Assembly (NCBI RefSeq): GCF_013410375.1
Contig: NZ_JACCFL010000001.1
Location: 4,092,001-4,156,000, forward strand
DNA: 64,000 nucleotides
Direction: 5' to 3'
From: Leifsonia shinshuensis
GTDB taxonomy: Bacteria; Actinomycetota; Actinomycetes; Actinomycetales; Microbacteriaceae
The position numbers were made by a program, and so were the translations under genes. The notes under the pieces were generated by a model. The model ran no database searches. It had not been told where the DNA came from and saw only the letters and a list, made by a program, of their open reading frames with translations. This document shows positions 15,285-25,403 of the stretch, piece after piece (position 1 is the first letter of the stretch; each line of letters opens with the position of its first letter).

Positions 15285-17213
15285 TCAGCCGAGGAGCTGC
15301 CGCTGCCGCTGCCGCTGCTCGAGGTAGGCGCTGCGGGCGGTCCGCGTGCTCTCCATGTCGGAGACCTCCGCGACCGGAACCTCCCACCAGCCCTCGCCGT
15401 CCGGTGCGTACACGAACGGGTCGGAGTCGATGTGGATGAGCGTGGAGGTGCTGCTCGCCTTCGCCGTGCGCACGGCGTCCTCGAGCCGCGCTGCCGCGTC
15501 CGGGCCCGGCGCGACCTCGATCACGTCGATGCCGAAGCTGCGGGCGTTGGCGGCGAGATCGACGGGCAGGAAGTCGCCGCGCTCGAAGTTCAGCTCGGCC
15601 GCGTCCCGGTACCGGTAGCGGGTGCCATAGCGCTGCGACCCGACCGTCTCGGAGAGGTGGCCGATGGAGGCGTACCCGTGGTTCTGGATGAGCACCACGA
15701 CGATCTTGATGTCCTCCGCGACCGCGGTCGCGAGCTCGGTGTGCAGCATCAGGTACGAGCCGTCGCCGACCAGGACGATGACGTCACGGTCGTCGCCGAG
15801 GGCCTCCAGGCCGCGCTTGACGCCCAGACCGCCGGCGATTTCGTAGCCCATGCAGGAGAACGCGTACTCGACGTGGTAGCCGAGCGGGTCGCGCACGCGC
15901 CACAGCTTGTGGAGGTCGCCGGGGAGCGAGCCGGCCGCCTGGACGACGACGTCGCGCGGGTCGGAGGCGCGCTGGACGGCACCGATGAGGGCCGGCTGCC
16001 CGAGGAGGGCCGCCTGGCCGGGGGCCTCCGTCTCTGCCGGAGCGAGCGCCCGGTCGGCGGTCGCGTCCCACTCCGCCTTCTCCTCGGCGATCCAGGTCGC
16101 GTACCCGGCGGTCACGCGGTGCCCCGCCAGGGCCTCCGCCAGCGCGGTGAGCGCCTCCCGCGCGTCCGCGATCAGCGGGAGCTGCGAACCGTGCTTGTAG
16201 GCGTCGAACGGGGCGATGTTGAGGTTCACGAACCGCACGTCCGGGTTCTGGAAGACGGTGCGGCTGGCGGTGGTGAAGTCGCTGTACCGGGTGCCCACGC
16301 CGAGGACGACGTCGGCCTGTCCCGTGATCCGGTTCGCGGCGGTGGTGCCGGTCGCGCCGACGCCGCCCAGGTACTGCGGGTGGTCCCACTTGAGCGAGCC
16401 GCCACCCGCCTGTGTCGTGCCGACGGGGATGCCGGTGGCCTGCACGAACGCCCGCAGGACATCCTCCGCACCCGAGTACAGGACGCCGCCGCCGGCGACG
16501 ATCACCGGGCGCTGCGCGCTGCGGATCGCCTCGACCGCAGCGGCCAGCGCCCAGCCCTCTGCGGGGGGACGGCGGACATGCCACTCGCGCGGGGCCAGGA
16601 ACTCCTCCGGCACGTCCAGCGCCTCGGCCTGGACGTCCTCCGGGAGCGCGATGGTCACCGCGCCGGTCTCGGCCGGGTCGGTCAGCACGCGCATCGCGGC
16701 CAGCGCGATCGAGAACAGCTGCTCCGGCCGCTGCACACGGTCGAAGAAGCGCGACACCGGGCGGAACGCGTCGGTCACCTGGAGGCCGAGGTCGTGCGGG
16801 TGCTCCAGCTGCTGGAGGACCGGGTCCGCGACCCGGGTCGCGAAGGTGTCGGACGGTAGCAGCAGCGCCGGGAGCCGGTTGGCCGTGGCGAGGGCGGCGC
16901 CGGTGATCAGATTGGCGGCGCCCGGTCCGACCGACGCGGTCGAGGCGAGCGTGGCCCTGCGACGGTGGATGCGCGCGAAGCCGACCGCCTGGTGGACCAT
17001 CGCCTGCTCGTTGCGCGCCTGGTAGTAGGGCATCAGGGTCGGCTCTTGCGCGTTCGCCTGCGCGAGCGCCTGGCCCAGGCCGGCGACGTTGCCGTGCCCG
17101 AAGATCCCGAGCATCCCCGGGATGGTGCGTTCGCGCGCGTCGCCGTCGACGGTCCACTGGTTGGCGAGGAACTCGACGAGCGCCTGGGCCACCGTCATCC
17201 TGCGGGTCGTCAT
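15285..17213 (-). CDS. iolD: 3D-(3,5/4)-trihydroxycyclohexane-1,2-dione hydrolase
   Basis: This 642-residue thiamine diphosphate enzyme opens the ring of the diketone to 5-deoxyglucuronate. It has the three-domain layout of the acetolactate synthase family: an N-terminal domain with GIFGHGNVAGLGQAL and the QAVGFARIH region, a central domain, and a C-terminal ThDP/Mg motif beginning VGDGSYLMLHTELATA and closing near IQNHGYASIG. Start ATG 17213 has AAGGAG 8 nt upstream and overlaps the iolB stop as ATGA, so the two are translationally coupled. Length and motifs match IolD rather than acetolactate synthase. Confidence 0.95.
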   Translation of the reverse strand: MTTRRMTVAQALVEFLANQWTVDGDARERTIPGMLGIFGHGNVAGLGQALAQANAQEPTLMPYYQARNEQAMVHQAVGFARIHRRRATLASTASVGPGAANLITGAALATANRLPALLLPSDTFATRVADPVLQQLEHPHDLGLQVTDAFRPVSRFFDRVQRPEQLFSIALAAMRVLTDPAETGAVTIALPEDVQAEALDVPEEFLAPREWHVRRPPAEGWALAAAVEAIRSAQRPVIVAGGGVLYSGAEDVLRAFVQATGIPVGTTQAGGGSLKWDHPQYLGGVGATGTTAANRITGQADVVLGVGTRYSDFTTASRTVFQNPDVRFVNLNIAPFDAYKHGSQLPLIADAREALTALAEALAGHRVTAGYATWIAEEKAEWDATADRALAPAETEAPGQAALLGQPALIGAVQRASDPRDVVVQAAGSLPGDLHKLWRVRDPLGYHVEYAFSCMGYEIAGGLGVKRGLEALGDDRDVIVLVGDGSYLMLHTELATAVAEDIKIVVVLIQNHGYASIGHLSETVGSQRYGTRYRYRDAAELNFERGDFLPVDLAANARSFGIDVIEVAPGPDAAARLEDAVRTAKASSTSTLIHIDSDPFVYAPDGEGWWEVPVAEVSDMESTRTARSAYLEQRQRQRQLLG

Positions 17214-18178
17214 CGGGCGGCTCCTTCGGCGCTGGGGGTGGTCTCGGTGGCGGTGGTTATCGCGGCGGTGTTCGTCGCGGCGGTGTTCGTCTCGGCCCTG
17301 GTCGCATAGGGCAGGCGCGGGTCCGTCTCCACGCCCTCCCAGGTGGACCGCAGCCAGGCCTGGCGCGGGTCGTCGCTGATCAGCCAGGCGCGCTCCTCGC
17401 CGGGGCCGGCCATGACGTTGAGGTAGTAGAGGTCGTACTCGGGCGCAGCGACCGCAGGGCCGTGGTAGCCGAACGGCACCAGGGCGATGTCGCCCGTGCG
17501 CACGAGCGCGCTGGTCTCGATGTCTCCGGCCGCCGAGCGGTAGGTGGCGAAGGTGCCGAAGGCGTCCGCTGTCGGCGGCGCGCTCGCGCCGCGGACCGGT
17601 GCGGCCTCGAAGTAGTAGATCTCCTCGAGCCGGGACTCGTGGCCGGGGAGGTCCTCGTCGTGCTTGTGCGCGGGATGCGACGACCAGTTGCCGGCCGGCG
17701 TGATGACCTCGCAGACGATCAGGGCTGCGGCATCCAGCGCACCGGGGGTGCCGAAGTTGTGCACCTGCCGGGTGTCGCGACCGGCTCCACGCAATTCGAC
17801 CGGCACCTCGCTCTGCGCGATGTACGCCGACGGCTTGCGGACGCTGGTCGGCGCCTCCGCGACCGCTACCCGGCCGAACCCGCTGATCGACAGGCCGCTG
17901 CCGGCTCCCACGTAGAGCACATCGGTCGGCCCGTCGAAGACGCTGGAGCGACCGGCGAGATGGGTCGTCTCCCCCTCGTGCGCGACCGAGAACGAGCCGG
18001 CGAGCGGCACGACGATGCGCTCGACATCGCCCGCCTCCAGTTCGACCGCGTTGCCGGCGAGCTCCGCGACCCGCAGGCCGGTGTGCTGCCACCCGTCGAG
18101 GGAGTCGTCCACGACGGACTCCCACCAGCGGTCACTCAGCGCGCCGCGCGGGAAGAACCATTCGTTGTGCTGTGCCAT
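17210..18178 (-). CDS. iolB: 5-deoxy-glucuronate isomerase
   Basis: This 322-residue bicupin isomerises 5-deoxyglucuronate to 2-deoxy-5-keto-gluconate. The metal-binding part is SSHPAHKHDEDLPGHESRLEEIYYF with paired His and Glu ligands, and the second cupin strand set includes FGYHGPAVAAPEYDLYYLN. The final 30 residues (Thr/Ala/Asn-rich, NTAATNTAAITTATE) are low complexity, encoded by short tandem repeats, and are probably a disordered tail outside the family core. Its stop overlaps iolD by 4 nt, and it begins 8 nt after iolA. Confidence 0.95.
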   Translation of the reverse strand: MAQHNEWFFPRGALSDRWWESVVDDSLDGWQHTGLRVAELAGNAVELEAGDVERIVVPLAGSFSVAHEGETTHLAGRSSVFDGPTDVLYVGAGSGLSISGFGRVAVAEAPTSVRKPSAYIAQSEVPVELRGAGRDTRQVHNFGTPGALDAAALIVCEVITPAGNWSSHPAHKHDEDLPGHESRLEEIYYFEAAPVRGASAPPTADAFGTFATYRSAAGDIETSALVRTGDIALVPFGYHGPAVAAPEYDLYYLNVMAGPGEERAWLISDDPRQAWLRSTWEGVETDPRLPYATRAETNTAATNTAAITTATETTPSAEGAAR

Positions 18179-18186
18179 GCGGGGCC

Positions 18187-19752
<1,566 letters not shown>

Positions 19753-19795
19753 GATCGTGTTCCTTCGCGGTACTGCGTGCGGTGAGCGGGCCGGA

Positions 19796-20716
19796 TCAGC
19801 GGCCGTGGACGAGGGCGGCGGCGATGTCGACGGCGCGGCCGACGTCCCCGTCCTTCGGGTAGAGGAGCGTACGCCCGACGACGAGACCGTGCACGCCCGG
19901 GAGCGCCAGCGCGGCCTCCCACGACGCGAAGGTCTCCTCCGGCGCGGCGTCGGTGTCGCCGCCGAGCAGGAGGGTGGGCAGCGTGGTCGCCGCCATCACC
20001 CGCTCCATCTCGGGGACGACAGGGAGCTTGAGCCAGGTGTAGGCGGACGAGGCGCCCAGCCCCGACGCGATGGCGACGGACTGGATGACGGCAGCGGTCG
20101 TCAGGTCGTTGACGATGCGGCCGTCGTCCCAGCGGCTCATGAACGGCTCGAGCAGGATCGGGAGGCGCGCCCTCGCCGCCGCCGTGACCGCGTTCGCCGT
20201 GGCCTCCAGCGTGCGCGCCGTGCCCGCGTCCTCCAGGTTGACGCGGACGAGCAGCTTGGCCGCGTCGACGCCGTCGTGCACCATCGCGTCGACGTCGTAG
20301 GCGGTGTAGCGGTCGTCCATCTCGAAGACGGCGCCGCGGAGGCCGCCGCGGTTCATCGAGCCCACGGCGATCTTGTCGTCGAGGGCTCCGAGCAGAGCCA
20401 GGTCCTCGATGATGTCGGGGGTGCCGAGCACGCCGTCCACCCCCGGGCGGGACAGCGCGAGCGCGAGCCGCTGCAGCAGGTCGTAGCGGTCGGCCATCGC
20501 GATCGGGTCGTCGCCGACGCCGAGCGCGCCGCGGGCCGGGTGGTCGGCCGCGACGATGAAGAGCCGGCCGTCGTCGCGCACCAGTGGGCGGCGGCTGCGG
20601 GCGGCGAGCACGGTCGCGACGTCGTCGGGGCTGGCGTGGCGGCGGGCGCGGAGCCGCTCGAAGGCGGCCGGGTCGATGATCGGAGCGCTGCCGGCGATCA
20701 GGTCAGCTGTGGACAT
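19796..20716 (-). CDS. Class I aldolase-like (beta/alpha)8 protein in the IolJ position
   Basis: This 306-residue barrel protein has an aldolase-like layout: FIVAADHPARGALG at strand 1, DGVLGTPDIIEDL, AAKLLVRVNLED with a candidate Lys, PILLEPFMSRW and a TWLKLPVV strand with another Lys. It is probably the aldolase that splits 2-deoxy-5-keto-gluconate 6-phosphate into malonic semialdehyde and dihydroxyacetone phosphate, since no IolJ is otherwise present and it lies between iolC and iolA. Similar proteins occur in actinobacterial iol clusters. The start overlaps the iolC 3' end by 14 nt. The activity is an inference from context. Confidence 0.75.
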   Translation of the reverse strand: MSTADLIAGSAPIIDPAAFERLRARRHASPDDVATVLAARSRRPLVRDDGRLFIVAADHPARGALGVGDDPIAMADRYDLLQRLALALSRPGVDGVLGTPDIIEDLALLGALDDKIAVGSMNRGGLRGAVFEMDDRYTAYDVDAMVHDGVDAAKLLVRVNLEDAGTARTLEATANAVTAAARARLPILLEPFMSRWDDGRIVNDLTTAAVIQSVAIASGLGASSAYTWLKLPVVPEMERVMAATTLPTLLLGGDTDAAPEETFASWEAALALPGVHGLVVGRTLLYPKDGDVGRAVDIAAALVHGR

Positions 20717-21671
20717 TCTGGAGCTCCTTCAGCACGGATTCGACCTCGGCGGTCGTCGGCATGGCGGTGGAGCACTCGCGGCGCGTGGCCACGATCGCTC
20801 CGGCGATGTTGGCGAAGCGGATGACCCGCTCCAGCGACCAGTCCTGCAGCAGCCCGTAGCAGAGCGCGCCGCCGAAGCCGTCGCCGGCGCCGAGGCCGTT
20901 GACGACCTCCACGAGGTACGGGGGCACCTCCACGGTCTCCTCGCGCGTCTTGGCGAGGACGCCGCGCGGGCCCTGCTTGACGACGGCCAGCTCGACGCCG
21001 CGCTCCAGCAAGGCGTCCGCCGCCCGCCGGGGCTCGGTCTCGCCGACAGCGATCTCGCACTCCTCGCGGTTGCCGACGGCGACCGTGACATGGCCCAGGG
21101 CGCGCTCGACCTCGGCCGTCGCCGCGGCGCCGCTCGACCAGAACATCGGCCGGTAGTCGAGGTCCAGGACGGTGAGCGGCCTGCGGCCCCGCGCCTCCCA
21201 CGCCACGTGGTGCGCGGTGCGGCTGGGGTCGCGGGAGAGTCCGGTGACCGTCGACCAGTAGATGCGGGCCCGGCTGATCGCGTCGAGGTCGAGGTCCTTC
21301 GCGGTGATCGCGAGATCGGGCGCGAGCGGGTCGCGGTAGAAGTACAGCGGGAAGTCGTCCGGCGGGAAGATCTCGCAGAACGTCACCGGTGTCTTGAGAG
21401 TGCCGACCGTGCCGACGAACCGGTCGTCGACGCCGAGCCGGCGCAGCTCGCGATGCGCGTAACGCCCGAACGGGTCGTCGCCCACGGCCGTGACCACCGC
21501 CGAGCGGAGGCCGTGCCGGGCTGCGGCGATCGACACGTTGGTCGCGCTGCCGCCGAGGAACTTGCCGAAGGTCTCGACATCCTCCAGGCCCACGCCGTCT
21601 TGCAGCGGGTAGATGTCGACACCGATGCGCCCGATGGTGATCAGGTCGAACGGCTGCCCCTGCTCGGTCAT
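20703..21671 (-). CDS. iolC: 5-dehydro-2-deoxygluconokinase (PfkB family)
   Basis: This 322-residue ribokinase-fold kinase phosphorylates 2-deoxy-5-keto-gluconate. FLGGSATNVSIAAARHG is the N-terminal PfkB signature, and VVNGLGAGDGFGGALCYG the C-terminal one with the catalytic Asp in GAGDGF. TIGRIGVDIYPLQ is the typical IolC opening. ATG 21671 has GAAGGAG 9 nt upstream. It is the first gene of the seven-gene inositol operon. The usual upstream ATG 45 nt earlier has no ribosome site. Confidence 0.94.
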   Translation of the reverse strand: MTEQGQPFDLITIGRIGVDIYPLQDGVGLEDVETFGKFLGGSATNVSIAAARHGLRSAVVTAVGDDPFGRYAHRELRRLGVDDRFVGTVGTLKTPVTFCEIFPPDDFPLYFYRDPLAPDLAITAKDLDLDAISRARIYWSTVTGLSRDPSRTAHHVAWEARGRRPLTVLDLDYRPMFWSSGAAATAEVERALGHVTVAVGNREECEIAVGETEPRRAADALLERGVELAVVKQGPRGVLAKTREETVEVPPYLVEVVNGLGAGDGFGGALCYGLLQDWSLERVIRFANIAGAIVATRRECSTAMPTTAEVESVLKELQNVHS

Positions 21672-21800
21672 GTCGTGGAACTCCTTCGTCGGGCCTGTGC
21701 TGTGCTCGCTGATCACAGCCTACACCGTATGTTCTATCAAACTGACAAGCTTTCTGCCACTATGGAAGGGATCATTCGTCCTGAACCACCGGAGGACCCC
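21672..21800. promoter_or_regulatory. Divergent promoter region of iolC and the tautomerase
   Basis: This 129-bp gap must contain the start signals of the iol operon (minus) and of the tautomerase (plus). TAGGCT (21722-21717 on minus) is a candidate -10 for iolC. The core TATGTTCTATCAAACTGACAAG (21728-21749) shares TGTTCT and TGACAAG with the leader of the GntR/UTRA gene at 12319-12352, so it may be an operator. Spacing to a good -35 is not convincing. Confidence 0.4.
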
Positions 21801-22214
21801 ATGCCCCTCGTCCGCATCGAACTGCAGGAGGGCCGCACGCCCGCCGCCGTCCGCGCCATCGCCGACGCCGTCCACGCCGCGATCGTGAGCGAGTACCGCA
21901 TCCCCGTGCGCGACCGCTTCCAGATCATCGCGGAGCGGCCGGCCGGATCGATCATCGCGGAGGACGCCGGGCTCGGCTTCGACCGCACCGACGGCGTCGT
22001 GGTCATCCAGATCTTCACGCAGCGCGGTCGGGCGGCGGAGGCCAAGCAGGCCCTGTTCGCCGAGATCGCGCGACAGCTCGCAGCGGTCGGGGTGGCCGGG
22101 GAGGACGTCTTCATCGGCTATGTCGAGAACGGCCCGGAGGACTGGTCCTTCGGCTTCGGCCGGTCGCAGTACCTCACCGGAGAACTCGCGGTCCCGAGCG
22201 CGTCGGCCGCGTGA
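21801..22214 (+). CDS. Tautomerase/MIF-superfamily protein
   Basis: This 137-residue protein has Pro2 directly after the initiator Met (MPLVRIEL), the catalytic base of the 4-oxalocrotonate tautomerase family, followed by AAVRAIADAVHAAIVSEYRIPVRDRFQII. It is a fused two-repeat-length form. It probably catalyses keto-enol isomerisation of a small acid. GGAGGA precedes ATG 21801. Divergence from iolC suggests a role alongside sugar-acid metabolism, but the substrate is unknown. Confidence 0.85.
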   Translation: MPLVRIELQEGRTPAAVRAIADAVHAAIVSEYRIPVRDRFQIIAERPAGSIIAEDAGLGFDRTDGVVVIQIFTQRGRAAEAKQALFAEIARQLAAVGVAGEDVFIGYVENGPEDWSFGFGRSQYLTGELAVPSASAA

Positions 22215-22284
22215 CCGTCCCATGAGGCTCGGCCGTCCCGGCGCTCAGGGCAGGGAACGTTGCGGGTGGGGCGCGATGACGACG

Positions 22285-22355
22285 TGGTGGAGGACTCTGG
22301 AAATCGAACCAGACAAGTCGCCCCGATAGGCGAGTCCCCCCGGACCTCCCCCACC
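22285..22355 (-). other. 71-nt tRNA-like folded element after the XRE stop codon
   Basis: Starting right after the regulator's TAA, the minus strand can form an outer 9-bp stem (GGTGGGGGA with TCCTCCACC), a stem GGTCC/GGACT, a stem CGCC/GGCG and an arm TCTGG-TTCGATTT-CCAGA, followed by CCACC-A. The last arm looks like a T-arm but has an 8-nt loop, and the D and anticodon arms do not fit tRNA geometry. It could be the transcription terminator of the regulator, a tRNA-derived remnant, or a small RNA. Confidence 0.35.
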
Positions 22356-23249
22356 TTACGCTGTCGAGCGCTCCGTCGTCGTCTCCTGCGTCGTGTCCGC
22401 CGTGTCCGCCGTGTCGGCTGTGCCGGCCAGCGCGCCGAGCAGTGGCAGCTTCTCCGCGTCCGCCTCGGTCGCGGCGTGGTAGAGCACGAGGACGATCCCG
22501 TCGGTCCCGGTGACCTGCAGCTTCTCGCGGTGCACGGTGACCGGCCCGACTTGGGGATGCCGGAAGGCGAAGGTCGCGCCCTGGCGTTCGCGGACGTCGT
22601 GCCTGCTCCACAGCCGGCGGAAGGTCGGGCTCGCGATCGACAGCTCCCCGACCAGCTCGACCACGCGCGCGTCGTCCGCGTCGGCGCCGACCGAGCGGCG
22701 GAAGCCGGCGATGAGCACGGCGGACGCGGCCTCCCAGTCGGGGAACAGCGCCTGCTCGGCCGGATCGAGGAAGACGTCGCGCATCCGGTTGCGGCCGGGC
22801 ACCAGCCGCGGTGACAGCGCAGTGGCGAGGGAGTTGGCGGCGAGGACGTCCAGGTACCGGCCCTCCACGAACGCCGGAAACGGGAGCTGCGGCACGAGAG
22901 CGGCCAGGCTCTCGGGGAGCGTCTCCGCCCGCGGGCGGCGCGGGCGCCGCGGCGCGCGGTCGCTTTCCGGCAGGCCGAGCAGGTACGCCGTCGCCTCGTC
23001 GTCGAGCTGCAGCACGCGCGCGATCGAGCGCAGCACCTGCCCGGACGGGTTGCGGTCGCGCCCCTGCTCCAGCCGGAGGTAGTACTCGGCGCTGATGCCG
23101 GACAGCATCGCGACCTCCTCGCGGCGCAGGCCGGCGACCCGGCGCGTGCCGAGCACGGGGATCCCGACGCTCTCCGGCGAGACCAGCTCGCGGCGGGCGC
23201 GCAGGAACTCCCCCAGCAGGTTGCCCGGGCCCTCCGACTGCACGTTCAT
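22356..23249 (-). CDS. XRE-type regulator with MmyB-like ligand domain
   Basis: This 297-residue regulator has a helix-turn-helix at about 10-75 (GEFLRARRELV, RRVAGLRREEVAMLSGISAEYYLRLEQGRDRNPS) and a C-terminal domain of the MmyB-like/PAS type (about 110-270). Proteins of this layout commonly sit beside and control a divergent oxidoreductase, which is the case here. The ATG at 23249 is 7 nt from TAGCGT, so it is probably leaderless. The C-terminus has a TADTADTAD repeat from a 9-nt microsatellite. Confidence 0.92.
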   Translation of the reverse strand: MNVQSEGPGNLLGEFLRARRELVSPESVGIPVLGTRRVAGLRREEVAMLSGISAEYYLRLEQGRDRNPSGQVLRSIARVLQLDDEATAYLLGLPESDRAPRRPRRPRAETLPESLAALVPQLPFPAFVEGRYLDVLAANSLATALSPRLVPGRNRMRDVFLDPAEQALFPDWEAASAVLIAGFRRSVGADADDARVVELVGELSIASPTFRRLWSRHDVRERQGATFAFRHPQVGPVTVHREKLQVTGTDGIVLVLYHAATEADAEKLPLLGALAGTADTADTADTTQETTTERSTA

Positions 23250-23383
23250 GCGGTCCACGCTACGCGGGCCCGGCGCCGTCCCGGCTGTCCCTCCCACTAC
23301 CAGTGTGGACAGGGGCTGGCTGCCTCCGACGGGCTGGGGAAGCATCGAAAGGTCAGCACCCCACCAACCGAAAGGACCCGAGC

Positions 23384-24418
23384 ATGGCCGACCAGCGCAT
23401 CCTCGTCACCGGCGGCTCCGGCTTCATCGCCGGGCACATCATCCTCCGGCTCCTCGGCAGCGGCCACGAGGTCCGCGCCACCATCCGCTCGCTCGACCGC
23501 GAGGACGCCGCGCGCGCAGCCCTTCTGGAAGCCGGGATGACGAACGGCGACGCGCTGCAGTTCGTCGCTGCCGACCTCCTGGACGACGCCGGCTGGGCCG
23601 AGGCCGTGACGGGCGTCGATGCGGTCCTCCATGTCGCTTCCCCGGTGCACCTCGGGCCGGTGGCGGACGAGGACGACGTGATCGTGCCGGCGCGGGCGGG
23701 CACGCTGCGGGTGCTCCGCGCCGCCCGGGACGCGGGAGTGCGGCGCGTCGTGCTCACGTCCGCCTTCCACGCCGTCGGGTTCGGGCATCCGCCGCTCGAC
23801 CGCGCGTTCACGGAGGCGGACTGGTCGCCTCTCGACGGTCCGGGGATGGACGCCTACGGGCGCAGTAAGGTGCTCGCGGAGCGGGCGGCGTGGGAGCTGG
23901 TCGGCGACGGCCGCACCGAGCTGGTCACGATGCTCCCGGTCGCGGTCGTCGGACCGCTGATCGGCACCGGGATGTCGGGGGCGAACCACCTGGTGCGGCG
24001 CGTGCTCACGGGAGAGCTGCCCGCGTATCCGGACTTCGCCGTCCCGTTCGTGGACGTGCGGGATGTCGCGGCGGCGCACGTCGCGGCGCTCACCGCGGAG
24101 GGTGCGGCGGGCGAACGCTTCCTGCTCGCGGCCCAGGAGGACGCCGTGCCGCTCGCGGAGGTCGGAGCGGTGCTGCGCGACGAACTCGGCGAGCGCGCGA
24201 GCCGCGTGCCCCCGTCGACGGCGCTGCTCCCCGACGCGGCGGTGCGGGCCGCCGCCGAGGCGAACCCGGGGATGCGGCCGATGGCGGCCGAGCTCGGCTA
24301 CCGGAAGAAGGTGTCCAGCGAGAAGGCGCGGCGCGTGCTCGGCTTCGCCCCGCGGCCGTGGCAGGAGGCGGTCACCGCCGCCGCCGAGAGCATGCTCGCG
24401 AAGGGGCTGGCGGACTGA
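23384..24418 (+). CDS. NAD(P)-dependent reductase, extended SDR family
   Basis: This 344-residue protein has the Rossmann motif TGGSGFIAGHIILRLL (about 8-23) and the YxxxK pair in AYGRSKVLAERAAWEL, typical of dihydroflavonol reductase-like aldehyde reductases. It probably reduces an aldehyde or ketone, using NADPH judging from the following basic ATIRSLDRED segment. Start ATG 23384 follows AAAGGACC. It is divergent from the XRE regulator, its likely controller, and ends 4 nt from the convergent SARP-like gene. Confidence 0.9.
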   Translation: MADQRILVTGGSGFIAGHIILRLLGSGHEVRATIRSLDREDAARAALLEAGMTNGDALQFVAADLLDDAGWAEAVTGVDAVLHVASPVHLGPVADEDDVIVPARAGTLRVLRAARDAGVRRVVLTSAFHAVGFGHPPLDRAFTEADWSPLDGPGMDAYGRSKVLAERAAWELVGDGRTELVTMLPVAVVGPLIGTGMSGANHLVRRVLTGELPAYPDFAVPFVDVRDVAAAHVAALTAEGAAGERFLLAAQEDAVPLAEVGAVLRDELGERASRVPPSTALLPDAAVRAAAEANPGMRPMAAELGYRKKVSSEKARRVLGFAPRPWQEAVTAAAESMLAKGLAD

Positions 24419-24422
24419 CCGC

Positions 24423-25178
24423 TTACGGCTCCGCGAGCAGCGACGCGTAGAGCTGCTGCGTGGCCGGGCTCGGCGAGACACCGAGCTCGTCCCGCAGCAG
24501 CGAACGGAGCTCGCCGTACACCGCGACGGCGGCCCCGACATCGCCCTGCCGCTGCAGCGCCCGCATGAGCACCTGGTAGCCGGTCTCACGCAGCGGCGCG
24601 ATCGTCACCAGCCGGCGCCCGACGCGCACGGCTGCGGGAAGCTCGGTGCCGCCCATCTCCAGGGTCGCGACCCCGTAGGCCTCCAGAGCGCGCACGAGGA
24701 TGTCGCCGAGCGCGCGGCGCTCCTCCTCGATCCAGCCGGCGTCCTCGCCGGGCAGGAAGTCCCGCTGGGCCACCAGCATCGCGCCGATCGCGGGACCCCA
24801 CGCCGCCGCCCAGTGCCCGAGGGCGACCTGCGACTCGGCGCGGTGGACGGCCTGCTCGGCCCACTCGACATCCACGTGGGCGTCCTCCCCCAGCTCCAGC
24901 CGCAGGGCCGACCGTCCCTCCAGGGCGTCGACGCCGAGGAGCCGCCGCAGCTTGGACACCAGCGGGTTCAGCCCCGCTCCGTGGACGGCGACCGCGCCGG
25001 GCCAGACCGCCTCGGCCAGCTCCTCCCGCGTGCAGGGGCGGTGCCGGTTGAGCACGAGGTAGGCGAACAGCAGGCGTCCCTGGCGGCCGGGGAGGCCGTC
25101 CTCCAGCCGCTCGCCTGCGCGCTCGAGGTGCAGGGTCCCGCAGAGCTGCACCCGCACTCCACCGGACGCCAACGTCAT
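24423..25178 (-). CDS. SARP-like regulator with BTAD domain
   Basis: This 251-residue protein has an N-terminal winged helix of the OmpR type (about 1-95: VQLCGTLHLERAGERLEDGLPGRQGRLLFAYLVLN, EELAEAVWPG, LNPLVSKLRRLLG) and a bacterial transcriptional activation domain (about 100-250). No ATPase or TPR extension follows, so it is the small SARP form. Such proteins often switch on adjacent pathways, but no biosynthetic cluster lies beside it. ATG 25178 is used because family sequence begins there; upstream codons are unlike coding DNA. Confidence 0.87.
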   Translation of the reverse strand: MTLASGGVRVQLCGTLHLERAGERLEDGLPGRQGRLLFAYLVLNRHRPCTREELAEAVWPGAVAVHGAGLNPLVSKLRRLLGVDALEGRSALRLELGEDAHVDVEWAEQAVHRAESQVALGHWAAAWGPAIGAMLVAQRDFLPGEDAGWIEEERRALGDILVRALEAYGVATLEMGGTELPAAVRVGRRLVTIAPLRETGYQVLMRALQRQGDVGAAVAVYGELRSLLRDELGVSPSPATQQLYASLLAEP

Positions 25179-25227
25179 GCCAACATTCTGCCAACGGGCC
25201 GTGCGTAGAACTATGAGGGAGGACGAG

Positions 25228-25386
25228 ATGACCAGGATCATCCGGTGCGAATGCGGCTACATCGCCCGCGGCGAGACCGACGCCGCGGTCGTCGACGACA
25301 TCAGCGCCCACCTGGAGGCCGACCATCCTGCCCTCTTCCAGGCAGTCGCGCGGGAGGACCTGCTCGGCTGGATCCAGTTGGAGTGA
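25228..25386 (+). CDS. Small DUF1059-type protein
   Basis: This 52-residue protein has RCECGYIARGETDAAVVDDI and HLEADHPALF, matching the small DUF1059 family with a CxCG zinc-like knuckle. The function is unknown. ATG 25228 follows GGGAGGACGAG; an in-frame ATG at 25213 is possible but would place the ribosome site inside the gene. It is 17 nt upstream of the rhodanese gene with a shared orientation, so the two are probably co-transcribed. Confidence 0.8.
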   Translation: MTRIIRCECGYIARGETDAAVVDDISAHLEADHPALFQAVAREDLLGWIQLE

Positions 25387-25403
25387 GCCGTAAGGAGGCC
25401 ACC

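Noticed and set aside
22285..22355. A tRNA gene on the minus strand
   Set aside because: The apparent T-arm has an 8-nt loop, and no proper D or anticodon arm can be drawn. Kept only as a tRNA-like element.
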